Source: JBGRQA01 sp041725895
GTDB taxonomy: Bacteria > Bacteroidota > Bacteroidia > Bacteroidales > Marinifilaceae
Assembly (NCBI GenBank): GCA_041725895.1
Contig: JBGRQA010000006.1
Location: 62,001-126,000 of the forward strand
Length of the DNA: 64,000 bases
Direction of reading: 5' to 3'
Part shown: positions 23,812 to 31,149 of the stretch, piece after piece
How the letters are laid out: every line of letters starts with the position of its first letter
Numbering within the stretch: position 1 is the first letter of the stretch
The notes under the pieces: model-generated
The model's database searches: none
What the model was told of the DNA's origin: nothing
Seen by the model: only the letters and a program-made list of their open reading frames with translations
Made by a program: the position numbers and the translations under genes

Positions 23812-24855
23812 TCACATCACATGATTAAAAATAAAACCGACCAAAACGATACCCGATGCAACAATCCCTACAAATACAGTGATCAATTGCCATTTCAACA
23901 CTTTTTTCAGAATGATTACCTCGGGTAGGGAAAGAGCTACAACCGACATCATAAATGCAAGCGCGGTGCCCAATGAAACGCCCTTTTCAATTAAAACACT
24001 TACAATTGGAATAATTCCGGCAGCATTGGAATACAGTGGCACTCCCATAACAATAGCCAAAGGAACTCCATACCAGTTATCTTTTCCCAAAAGGGAGCCC
24101 AAAAAGTCTTCGGGCACATAACCATGAGCACCGGCCCCAACTGCAATACCAAGAACTATGTAAATCCATATTTTCCCCACAATCTCACGAACTGCTGCGT
24201 AACCCGATTTTATCCGATCATAAAAAGTATACTCCTGCTCGAAATGATTCTGATGATTGGATTTGATCTCATAGACCCATTCCGCCACATATTTTTCCAG
24301 CCCCAACTTTCCAATCAGCCATCCTGAAAAAATGGCAATGGTTAAACCTGTAAGCAGATAGATCAGGGCCACATTCCAACCAAAAAGCCCAACGAGCAAA
24401 ACCAGTGCTACCTCATTAATCATGGGGGCAGCAATTAAAAAGGAAAAGGTGACTCCCAATGGGACGCCTGCCTCAACAAAACCGAGAAAAAGGGGAATCG
24501 CTGAACAGGAACAAAAAGGGGTGATAATCCCCAGCAGGGAGGCCAGAATATTCCCGGTAAACAGTGATTTTCCCTCCAGAATATTTCGGGTTTTCTCAGG
24601 GGTGAAATAGGTGCGGAGTATGCCCACTCCAAAAATAATCAGCACCAACAGCAACATTACTTTCGGGACTTCGAATATGAAGAAACGAAGGGTCTCCGTT
24701 AGATGCGCTCCTGCCGTCATTCTCAACAGATGATCAACAACAAAATCAGCCATGGGCTGTAAATTCCAGTATAGCAAAACCCAAACCGGTAAAAGAAGAG
24801 CTGGTAGAAACCAACCATTCATATCCCTATTTAAAGCAATTACTCTTTCTCTCAT
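23812..24855 (-). CDS. PF03773 permease (ArsP/SO_0444-like metalloid or metal exporter)
   Basis: Inner-membrane exporter of about 347 residues with eight or more helices. Signature segments are TPFCSCSAIPLFLGF, with the C-S-C motif conserved in ArsP-type organoarsenical exporters, AAPMINEVALVLL, and a second-half repeat GVPLYSNAAGIIPI. Start at ATG 24855 (MRERVIALN). A copy of the cluster operator sits at 24873-24889 just upstream. A C-terminal GFIFNHVM end is usual in length. Substrate: trivalent organoarsenical or a soft metal; cannot be decided from sequence. Confidence 0.85.
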   Translation of the reverse strand: MRERVIALNRDMNGWFLPALLLPVWVLLYWNLQPMADFVVDHLLRMTAGAHLTETLRFFIFEVPKVMLLLVLIIFGVGILRTYFTPEKTRNILEGKSLFTGNILASLLGIITPFCSCSAIPLFLGFVEAGVPLGVTFSFLIAAPMINEVALVLLVGLFGWNVALIYLLTGLTIAIFSGWLIGKLGLEKYVAEWVYEIKSNHQNHFEQEYTFYDRIKSGYAAVREIVGKIWIYIVLGIAVGAGAHGYVPEDFLGSLLGKDNWYGVPLAIVMGVPLYSNAAGIIPIVSVLIEKGVSLGTALAFMMSVVALSLPEVIILKKVLKWQLITVFVGIVASGIVLVGFIFNHVM

Positions 24856-24872
24856 TGTACTCTCCTTTCCTA

Positions 24873-24889
24873 TTCGCAAAAACACGAAC
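24873..24889. promoter_or_regulatory. ArsR-type operator 4 (before the permease)
   Basis: TTCGCAAAAACACGAAC, identical to the core of operator 2 at 26593-26610. Located 17 bp upstream of the permease start, so this gene can be regulated separately within the cluster. Confidence 0.65.
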
Positions 24890-24905
24890 AGTATTTATAA
24901 ATTTT

Positions 24906-25604
24906 TTAAAAATAGATGGATAACACATAATAGACTCCAACCACAACAAACAGAACAGCAATTATCCGTCTAAACCACAATTCAAAACTCTTCAACTTAT
25001 TGTAAACATTACCTATCGACCCCACACTAAATGCTATCAGCCAGGCAAAAACAACCACAGGAATCCCGGTAGCAAGTGCAAAAAACAGGGGCAGATACAA
25101 ACCACTCACATTACTAATGGTCATGGGCATCAGCATTCCAAAATAGAGCACCCCACTGTAAGGGCAAAAAGCCAGGGCAAAAACAATCCCCAGAAACAGA
25201 ACGCCCCAAAATCCACCTTTGGATTTCTGCTCCATTCTTGTGGTGAGGGAACCAACACCCGGTATCTTGATCTTTACCACCCCCAGCATAAACAAACCGA
25301 TTAAAATCAATAAGGGGCCTAACAGCTTTTCTCCCCACTCCTGGAAGAAGCCTGCAAATTGGAATTGACTTGCTCCGAAAAAGAACAGGACACCAATAAA
25401 AGTATAGGTGATTGCACGTCCCAAAGTATAGATCAGCCCATTTACAAACACTTTTCGCTGACTTTCAATGTCCTTACTGATGAATCCGATAGCGGTAATA
25501 TTCGTGGCCAAAGGGCAGGGACTTATAGCAGTCATAAGTCCCAGAATAAATGCACTTAGTATTGGAAACTGTGAGGTTTCCAGAAAATTCTGTAAAATCT
25601 CCAT
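24906..25604 (-). CDS. ArsG-family efflux permease (DsbD/TauE-like)
   Basis: Inner-membrane protein, 232 residues, about six helices. The first helix has the SPCPLATNI motif and a later one FCPYSGVLYFGMLMP, the twin Cys-Pro motifs of CcdA/DsbD-like transporters. Proteins of this length and motif in Bacteroidota are annotated as aromatic aminobenzylarsenical permeases of the ArsG family (from memory). Its stop-start distance to ArsF (2 bp) shows a tight operon and supports that pairing. Confidence 0.82.
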   Translation of the reverse strand: MEILQNFLETSQFPILSAFILGLMTAISPCPLATNITAIGFISKDIESQRKVFVNGLIYTLGRAITYTFIGVLFFFGASQFQFAGFFQEWGEKLLGPLLILIGLFMLGVVKIKIPGVGSLTTRMEQKSKGGFWGVLFLGIVFALAFCPYSGVLYFGMLMPMTISNVSGLYLPLFFALATGIPVVVFAWLIAFSVGSIGNVYNKLKSFELWFRRIIAVLFVVVGVYYVLSIYF

Positions 25605-25606
25605 AC

Positions 25607-26041
25607 CTACAACATTGACTCGATAGTTGACTTGATTTTACTCTTCAACTTATCGGGGTTGGTACGTGCATTCAGAAATGCTGTATTGGTTAAATTTACG
25701 CTCCTATCGCCATGCACAATCAACAGGGTTTGCCCGGTAATTTTGTACTTTTTCACCAAATCGCTCTCCTTTTCCACATTGATTGACTCAAACGATACCT
25801 TTTTCCCGAAGTTTTCCTGGATAGCAGCTTTGGATACATCTTCAACAGCCATACATGTAGCACATCTGCGAGTAGCGTGAAAATAGTATGCTTTTACTTC
25901 TGATGTCTTTTGTACACTCGAACAACATGAGGCTTTTTGCTTTTTGGTGTTCTGCGCACTTTTACCACTGCAACATTGAGCTGAAACGGCCGTCGCTCCA
26001 ACCAACAGCACAAGACTTAAAAAACTTATGATCTTTTTCAT
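25607..26041 (-). CDS. ArsF-family protein (putative nitroreductase subunit partner of ArsG)
   Basis: Exported or lipid-free periplasmic protein, 144 residues, signal peptide MKKIISFLSLVLLVGATAVSAQ. The mature part begins with two Cys pairs (QCCSGKS, SCCSSVQ), then a thioredoxin-like fold with YYFHATRRCATC, whose CATC is the candidate redox motif, and a cis-Pro-like loop GQTLLIVHGD. This family is annotated as the ArsF subunit of a nitrophenylarsenical reductase (from memory); the function is not directly visible. Paired cysteines can bind As(III) or Cu. Confidence 0.8.
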   Translation of the reverse strand: MKKIISFLSLVLLVGATAVSAQCCSGKSAQNTKKQKASCCSSVQKTSEVKAYYFHATRRCATCMAVEDVSKAAIQENFGKKVSFESINVEKESDLVKKYKITGQTLLIVHGDRSVNLTNTAFLNARTNPDKLKSKIKSTIESML

Positions 26042-26160
26042 CTGTTTGTAATTCTATTTATTTATCAGATGAAACTCACCATGATTTTTAATCCTACTTC
26101 TGTGAGAAGTTTGGTATGTAAAAATTCATGTTCGTTTCCTTCACTGATTTCTATTAGCTA

Positions 26161-26394
26161 TTATTTACTTACGATTTTCACCATCTCATCCACCGAAGGA
26201 ATTTTACCGGTTAGCACCACCTTACCATCAACAACCAGGGCAGGAGTACTCATAACGCCCATCTGCATGATTTCAACAATATCTTCAACTTTTGTTACAC
26301 TTGCCTCAACACCGGCTTTTGCAACAGCCTCTTTGGTAACTTTCTCCAGAGTCTTGCATTTGGAACAGCCTGTTCCTAAAACTTTAATTTCCAT
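26161..26394 (-). CDS. Small thioredoxin-like CxxC protein (TM0996/MTH895 type)
   Basis: 77-residue redox protein with GTGCSKCKTLEKV at residues 7-19: the CSKC active site is at the start of the first helix. The cis-proline segment MSTPALVVDGKVVLTGKIP is present. Such minimal thioredoxins accompany ArsR, permease and DGC genes and may deliver electrons to metalloid reduction. An operator copy lies at 26426-26443, 32 bp before its start. Confidence 0.88.
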   Translation of the reverse strand: MEIKVLGTGCSKCKTLEKVTKEAVAKAGVEASVTKVEDIVEIMQMGVMSTPALVVDGKVVLTGKIPSVDEMVKIVSK

Positions 26395-26425
26395 AATTTA
26401 ATTGAATTAATTTGTTTTCTTCGTA

Positions 26426-26443
26426 TTTCGTAAAACAACGAAC
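26426..26443. promoter_or_regulatory. ArsR-type operator 3 (before the thioredoxin gene)
   Basis: TTTCGT-AAAACA-ACGAAC. A -7-like TACCCTTG lies on the minus strand at 26446-26453, in the same geometry as at operator 1. Confidence 0.65.
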
Positions 26444-26592
26444 AACAAGGGTATTTCTTTTCCATAAAACGTCAACAATCTACCGGATTCTTATCCGATA
26501 CATCATCTCCATCTCAAAACGATCCAACTCCCGGGAACCAGCAATTCAACATGTCCTATTGGTCCTGTTCCCCATCGAAGGAAGTGTTCGTT

Positions 26593-26610
26593 GTTCGCAA
26601 AAACACGAAC
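26593..26610. promoter_or_regulatory. ArsR-type operator 2 (after arsR)
   Basis: GTTCGC-AAAAAC-ACGAAC, immediately downstream of the first arsR gene. On the minus strand TACTTTTA at 26613-26620 could be its -7 box. Confidence 0.6.
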
Positions 26611-26626
26611 ATTAAAAGTAAATTTT

Positions 26627-26926
26627 TTATATCTGCAGGAACTGTTTAAAAAGCAATTGTGCCTCTTTCCAATTCTCCTGGTTAATGCAATATTTAATTC
26701 TTGGAGCCTCAATTTCTCCCTGAATTAAACCCGCACTCTTCAACTCTTTAAGATGTTGAGAAAGGGTAGATTTGGCGACAGGAAGTTCATTACTTAAATC
26801 GCCACTGTAGCAACAACTTTGCTTTGAAAGCAATTCCAGGATATACATGCGCAGGGGATGTCCCATTGCTTTTGCATATCTGGCAATTCTTTTCTGTTGG
26901 GCTGTTGTTACTTCTTCGACACTCAT
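26627..26926 (-). CDS. ArsR-family transcriptional regulator (first copy)
   Basis: Winged-helix repressor of 99 residues at the head of the cluster. Sequence: AKAMGHPLRMYILELLSKQS, then CCYSGDLSNELPVAKSTLSQ as the metal-sensing turn and recognition helix, then the wing APRIKYCINQENW. The adjacent cysteines of SCCYSGD replace the classic ELCVCDL site of E. coli ArsR and, with the wing Cys, could bind As(III) or Cu(I). A perfect operator lies 4 bp before the start codon and touches its -7 box, so it is very likely autoregulated. Confidence 0.9.
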   Translation of the reverse strand: MSVEEVTTAQQKRIARYAKAMGHPLRMYILELLSKQSCCYSGDLSNELPVAKSTLSQHLKELKSAGLIQGEIEAPRIKYCINQENWKEAQLLFKQFLQI

Positions 26927-26930
26927 ATCC

Positions 26931-26948
26931 GTTCGTTAATTTACGAAC
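26931..26948. promoter_or_regulatory. ArsR-type operator 1 (before arsR)
   Basis: Perfect palindrome GTTCGT-TAATTT-ACGAAC directly upstream of the arsR start and abutting the -7 box at 26948-26955. It defines the consensus GTTCGy-N6-ACGAAC shared by the four sites. Confidence 0.75.
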
Positions 26949-26955
26949 AAAGGTA
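26948..26955 (-). promoter_or_regulatory. -7 promoter element of the ars-type cluster
   Basis: TACCTTTG on the minus strand, exact TAnnTTTG match. A TTGG at about 26973-26976 on the same strand, some 18 bp upstream, can act as the -33 region. The transcript would start inside operator 1. Confidence 0.6.
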
Positions 26956-27094
26956 AAGGCTTTTTTTTAATAACCAAGCCCTTTTTTATGTTTTTGAAAA
27001 AACTGTCCATTTCTAAAAAATGTAACACACTTGGAACCAGAAACCTTAAAAGGCACGGGAGGTGACATCCCCAGGGACCAGGAACTTTTTCATT

Positions 27095-28633
27095 CTATCC
27101 ACCCCACCCTTCCCGGTCCAGGCTACGGTAATGGATGGCTTCGGCCAGGTGTTCGCTCTCCACATTTTCGGCTTGGCAAAGGTCTGCAATCGTTCGGGAG
27201 ACTTTCAGGATACGATCGTAGGCACGGGCGGAGAGGCCCAGTTTCTCCATGGCGTTCTTCAGCAGCTGCTGCCCGGCCTCATCGGGTCGACAATATTCAC
27301 GTAACAATCGGGTGTTCATCTGGGCATTGCAATGCACCTCCTCCTCCTCGCGGAAACGTTGGGTTTGAATCTCTCGTGCTTTCTCCACCCTTTCGCGCAC
27401 ACTCTGACTCGGTTCGGAAAGGCGCTGCTCCGAAATCTTTTCGAAGGAAACCGGCACCACCTCAATATGAATATCAATTCGGTCGAGTAAGGGACCGGAA
27501 ATTCGGCTCAAATATTTCTGCACCATCCCCGGGGGACAAACGCAGGCCTTGTCCGGGTGGTTGTAGTAGCCACAGGGACAGGGATTCATTGAGGAAATCA
27601 GCATGAAACTGGCAGGGTAATCCACCGTGAATTTGGCCCGGGAAATGGTAATGTTTCTATCCTCCAGGGGCTGACGCATTACCTCCAGCACGGTTCGTTT
27701 GAATTCGGGCAACTCATCCAGAAAAAGAACTCCGTTATGGGCCAGGGATATTTCTCCCGGCTGGGGGTAGGTGCCCCCACCCACCAGGGCCACATCCGAA
27801 ATAGTATGGTGCGGCGATCGATAGGGCCGCTGGGTCATCAAGGCACTGTCTTTCTCCAGGGTACCGGCCACCGAATGTATTTTGGTGGTTTCCAGGGCCT
27901 CCTTCAGGCTCAATGGAGGCAAGATGCCCGGAATTCGTTTGGCCAGCATGGTTTTTCCCGATCCCGGGGGCCCTACCATAATGATGTTGTGCCCTCCGGC
28001 TGCAGCGATTTCCAGAGCTCGCTTCACATTCTCCTGTCCTTTTACATCGGCGAAATCGTTCTCAAAATGGTTCAGATGCCGGTAGAACTCCTCCCTTGTA
28101 TTCACCACCGTGGGTTGCAAATCGCTTTTGCCGGTAAAGAATTTGATCACATCCAAAATGGAATCCACACCATATACCTTCAACCGATCCACCACCGCCG
28201 CTTCCCGGGCATTGGCACTGGGCAGCAGCAAACCTTCAAAGCCCTCCTCCCGTGCTTTTATGGCAATGGGCAGCACCCCTTTGATGGGCACCAAACTGCC
28301 ATCCAGTGAAAGTTCTCCCATCATTACGTAGCGTTCCAGGTTCTCACAATGAATCTGTTCGGTTGCGGCCAAAATCCCCATGGCAAGGGGCAAATCGTAA
28401 GCCGATCCCTCCTTGCGTACATCTGCAGGGGCCATGTTAATAATAATTTTTTTCCCGGGAATCTTATAACCGTACTGCCGAAGCGATGAATCGATTCGTT
28501 GCTGACTTTCCTTCACTGCATTATCGGGAAGGCCAACTATACTAAAACGAACGCCACTGAATACGTTCACTTCGATGGTAATGGTAGAGGCACTGATTCC
28601 ATAAACAGCGCTCCCAAAGATTTTAACTAGCAT
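27095..28633 (-). CDS. yifB: YifB/ComM-family Mg chelatase-like AAA+ ATPase
   Basis: Hexameric AAA+ helicase-like protein of 512 residues; in naturally competent bacteria ComM drives branch migration during transformation. N-terminal ChlI-like domain (SIVGLPDNAVKESQQRI), Walker A MVGPPGSGKTMLAKR, the RPYRSPHHTIS segment, Walker B VLFLDELPEF, and the C-terminal Mg_chelatase_C zinc-like NPCPCGYYNHPDKACVC. Part of the RPYRSPHH region is duplicated at 18985-19100. The gene stands alone after gmhA's terminator. Confidence 0.93.
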   Translation of the reverse strand: MLVKIFGSAVYGISASTITIEVNVFSGVRFSIVGLPDNAVKESQQRIDSSLRQYGYKIPGKKIIINMAPADVRKEGSAYDLPLAMGILAATEQIHCENLERYVMMGELSLDGSLVPIKGVLPIAIKAREEGFEGLLLPSANAREAAVVDRLKVYGVDSILDVIKFFTGKSDLQPTVVNTREEFYRHLNHFENDFADVKGQENVKRALEIAAAGGHNIIMVGPPGSGKTMLAKRIPGILPPLSLKEALETTKIHSVAGTLEKDSALMTQRPYRSPHHTISDVALVGGGTYPQPGEISLAHNGVLFLDELPEFKRTVLEVMRQPLEDRNITISRAKFTVDYPASFMLISSMNPCPCGYYNHPDKACVCPPGMVQKYLSRISGPLLDRIDIHIEVVPVSFEKISEQRLSEPSQSVRERVEKAREIQTQRFREEEEVHCNAQMNTRLLREYCRPDEAGQQLLKNAMEKLGLSARAYDRILKVSRTIADLCQAENVESEHLAEAIHYRSLDREGWGG

Positions 28634-28734
28634 GGTGTTTCAGAATGAGGTTTCGAATAGACTTAGGTATCATCAATTTACAACTTTTTATGACTTCTTA
28701 AAAACGAATTCTCACCGCTTTTGCCCAAAAAAAA

Positions 28735-28759
28735 AGGATGGCCCCTTAGGAACCATCCT
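28735..28759 (-). terminator. Terminator of gmhA
   Basis: AGGATGG / CCATCCT stem; read on the minus strand it is followed by a run of nine T. It lies between gmhA and yifB. Confidence 0.75.
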
Positions 28760-28900
28760 CGTTGTATGAATTTGGAATTTTTTTGTTCTTTTATCCACCT
28801 GCTCCTTTTTACTTAGATAAACGGTACAGGTGTCTCAATCAAAGTAACAATTCACAAGTTGTAAGCAACAAGCAAAATACTTGAAGCTTGCGGCTAATAA

Positions 28901-29479
28901 TTACTCCTTCATTTTCCCCTCAATGTACTGAATCAGGCAGTGAATTACCTTGATGTGAATTTCCTGAACCCGATCGGAAAAACCATTCCAGGGTACCCGG
29001 ATCTCGGTATCACAAATCTCAGCCATCTTTCCACCGGTTTTGCCTGTTAATCCAACCACATGCATTCCTTTGCTTTTGGCAGCTTCAACCGCATTAATCA
29101 CATTGGCGGAATTTCCGGAAGTACTGATGCCCAGAAATACGTCTCCTTCCTGTCCCATTCCTTCTACAAAACGAGAGAAGATAAAATCGAAACCGTAATC
29201 ATTTCCTACACAGGTAATGTGACTTGGATCGGAAATGGCCACTGCAGGCATGGATGGACGATCGTTACGGAAACGACCGGTCAATTCCTCGGCAAAGTGC
29301 ATGGCATCGCACATGGAACCTCCATTACCGCAGGAAATTACCTTGTTTCCTCTCTTCAAGGCCTCCACCATAGCATCCCCGGCTTGCTGAATGGCTTTAA
29401 AATTCTCCTCATTTGCAATGAACTCCTCCAAAACCCGGGAAGCATCATTAAAACTATTCTTTATTTCGTTCAATATCAT
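28901..29479 (-). CDS. gmhA: Sedoheptulose 7-phosphate isomerase GmhA
   Basis: First step of ADP-heptose synthesis for lipopolysaccharide core. 192 residues, near-collinear with E. coli GmhA: SCGNGGSMCDAMHFAEELTGRF, ISTSGNSANVINA and the C-terminal EIHIKVIHCLIQ, with the catalytic Glu and zinc-binding His expected in these motifs. The SIS fold spans the whole chain. Start at ATG 29479; the longer frame begins at a TTG. A TATTTTTG box at 29496-29503 on the same strand may be its promoter. Other heptose genes are not adjacent. Confidence 0.92.
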   Translation of the reverse strand: MILNEIKNSFNDASRVLEEFIANEENFKAIQQAGDAMVEALKRGNKVISCGNGGSMCDAMHFAEELTGRFRNDRPSMPAVAISDPSHITCVGNDYGFDFIFSRFVEGMGQEGDVFLGISTSGNSANVINAVEAAKSKGMHVVGLTGKTGGKMAEICDTEIRVPWNGFSDRVQEIHIKVIHCLIQYIEGKMKE

Positions 29480-29586
29480 TTGGTTCAATTTTGCTCAAAA
29501 ATACAAAAGATTCATTGGGATAGAAAAGGATTGAGAAAGATTTCCTCTCGGTGCAATCTTCACCTTCCGATTCAACAAAAGAATGT

Positions 29587-29594
29587 TATCTTTG
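29587..29594 (+). promoter_or_regulatory. -7 promoter element of the K+ channel gene
   Basis: TATCTTTG, exact TAnnTTTG match, 44 bp before the ATG at 29639. Divergent from the gmhA promoter box about 85 bp away. Confidence 0.55.
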
Positions 29595-29638
29595 GTAGAA
29601 TCAATTGCTATCCCAATACAGCACAATTGCCTTTATTC

Positions 29639-30442
29639 ATGAGCCAACTAAAATCAAGACTCTACGAGATCATTTTTGAAGCTGACACCCGTGCCGGTAA
29701 AATTTTTGATCTTCTGCTTCTCATCATCATACTGCTCAGCATTCTTTTCGTAATGATTGAAAGTGTGCCCTCCATTGAGCAAACACACAAGGAATTTCTA
29801 AAAATTGCAGAGTGGATCATTACCATCATCTTTACGCTGGAATATTTTCTACGGATTTGGATCGTAAAACGATCCCGTGCCTACATCTTCAGTTTCTATG
29901 GCATCATCGATTTGCTGGCCATCCTACCCTCTTATCTCGGACTTTTCTTTGTTGGCACCCAAGGTTTGATGGTAATTCGGGCACTACGACTGCTTAGGGT
30001 ATTCCGGATTCTTAAGCTGAACCGTTACATCAAGGAGGGACGCATCATAGTAGAGGCCCTTAAGGCTAGTCGTGTCAAAATCTCCGTTTTTCTGTTCGCC
30101 ATTTCCACCCTGGTCATCATCATCGGCACCGCAATGTACCTGATAGAGGGCAATGATAACGGCTTTACCAGTATCCCCAGAGGAATCTACTGGGCCATTG
30201 TAACGCTAACAACCGTAGGGTACGGCGATATCTCCCCGGTTACGGCTGTGGGACAATTCTTCGCAGGAATGGTTATGATACTGGGGTACGCCATTATTGC
30301 AGTACCTACGGGAATTGTAAGTGTAGAACTGGCAAAAAAAGCACCTTTAACGCAGAGCACCCAGGTTTGTCCCCATTGCCTCAAGGAAGGACACGAAGAG
30401 GACGCCCTTTTCTGTAAATACTGCGGTACCAAACTTAACTAA
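29639..30442 (+). CDS. Voltage-gated-type K+ channel with C-terminal zinc ribbon
   Basis: Tetrameric 6-helix channel subunit of 267 residues. S1-S3 are hydrophobic, S4 carries spaced arginines (RALRLLRVFRILKLNRYIK), and the pore has the K+ selectivity filter TTVGYGD at 191-197. After S6 and a short linker comes CPHCLKEGHEEDALFCKYCG, a four-cysteine zinc ribbon at the very C-terminus. The frame is open far upstream (to 29060), but that part runs antisense to gmhA; ATG 29639 gives the family's start before S1. The ribbon is an unusual cytoplasmic domain for such a channel. Confidence 0.9.
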   Translation: MSQLKSRLYEIIFEADTRAGKIFDLLLLIIILLSILFVMIESVPSIEQTHKEFLKIAEWIITIIFTLEYFLRIWIVKRSRAYIFSFYGIIDLLAILPSYLGLFFVGTQGLMVIRALRLLRVFRILKLNRYIKEGRIIVEALKASRVKISVFLFAISTLVIIIGTAMYLIEGNDNGFTSIPRGIYWAIVTLTTVGYGDISPVTAVGQFFAGMVMILGYAIIAVPTGIVSVELAKKAPLTQSTQVCPHCLKEGHEEDALFCKYCGTKLN

Positions 30443-30563
30443 ATCCGCATTCGTAACAGTAAGTGAAAGGGTACTTGTTTTCCCCCCTGCTTTTTTCCTG
30501 AATTTAGTAATTTTTAACAGTGCGGGACAGTAGGAAAAACAAGCGATTTTAAGATTATTTCGG

Positions 30564-30571
30564 TATATTTG
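30564..30571 (+). promoter_or_regulatory. -7 promoter element before the mutL region
   Basis: TATATTTG, exact TAnnTTTG match, 44 bp upstream of the start of the gene at 30616. A TTTTA at 30547-30551 may be the -33 element. Confidence 0.5.
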
Positions 30572-30615
30572 TAAATCTATTTCTGAAGACTCGAAAGAGC
30601 GCAAAACATCTGATT

Positions 30616-30912
30616 ATGGGATTTTTCAACAAACCAGAACACAAAAGATTTCACATAGAACCCCGCTACTGGGATCCAGCCAAAGAGGAACGTGAGGAAA
30701 GAATTCGAAATGCCAAAGCAGAATTAGGCATTAAGGATGAAGATGGGGCTTATATTCCAAACATCAAGGGGCGCATGAGAAGTGATCTTCGCCATAAATT
30801 GGAAGATACCCGAACGCTTCGTCGTAAGTCGAATCTTCGACTTCTCGTTATCCTGGCGATTCTTTTAGTAGCAGCCTATGTTTATCTGTTTGGGTGGGAT
30901 CAGCTTCTTTAA
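30616..30912 (+). CDS. Small tail-anchored membrane protein, unknown
   Basis: 98 residues: a charged, helical N-terminal part (PRYWDPAKEEREERIRNAKA), a basic segment before the membrane (RTLRRKSNLR), and one C-terminal helix LLVILAILLVAAYVYLFGW. The charge distribution predicts a cytoplasmic N-terminus. I recall similar short proteins upstream of mutL in Bacteroidota, so it is probably a conserved gene of unknown function. mutL follows 237 bp later. Confidence 0.75.
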   Translation: MGFFNKPEHKRFHIEPRYWDPAKEEREERIRNAKAELGIKDEDGAYIPNIKGRMRSDLRHKLEDTRTLRRKSNLRLLVILAILLVAAYVYLFGWDQLL

Positions 30913-31149
30913 CCGGGAAGGCAGCCCTGTTTTCCAAAACATGGCACAAACATTGTACAGATCCCTGCTCAAGTTGGAAAAGTTTTTCCTTTTCCGGAAG
31001 ACATTTACCTTAAGGTTACATGAGGCAAATGCCTTCTTTTTTGCATCAAATTTCGGAACCTGAAGCCACAAAACGCCACAGTCCCGAAATCTGCTCTGCA
31101 AAACCATCCACCCTTTGGGGTGATTATTTTTTTAGAAGATTAAAGCGAT

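Noticed and set aside
27031..27606. Plus-strand ORF at the end of yifB (191 codons)
   Set aside because: Antisense to the conserved C-terminal part of YifB; Arg/Pro/Gly-rich translation without features.
29060..29638. 193-codon N-terminal extension of the K+ channel
   Set aside because: It overlaps gmhA antisense, contains the promoter box, and the channel family begins just before S1 at 29639.
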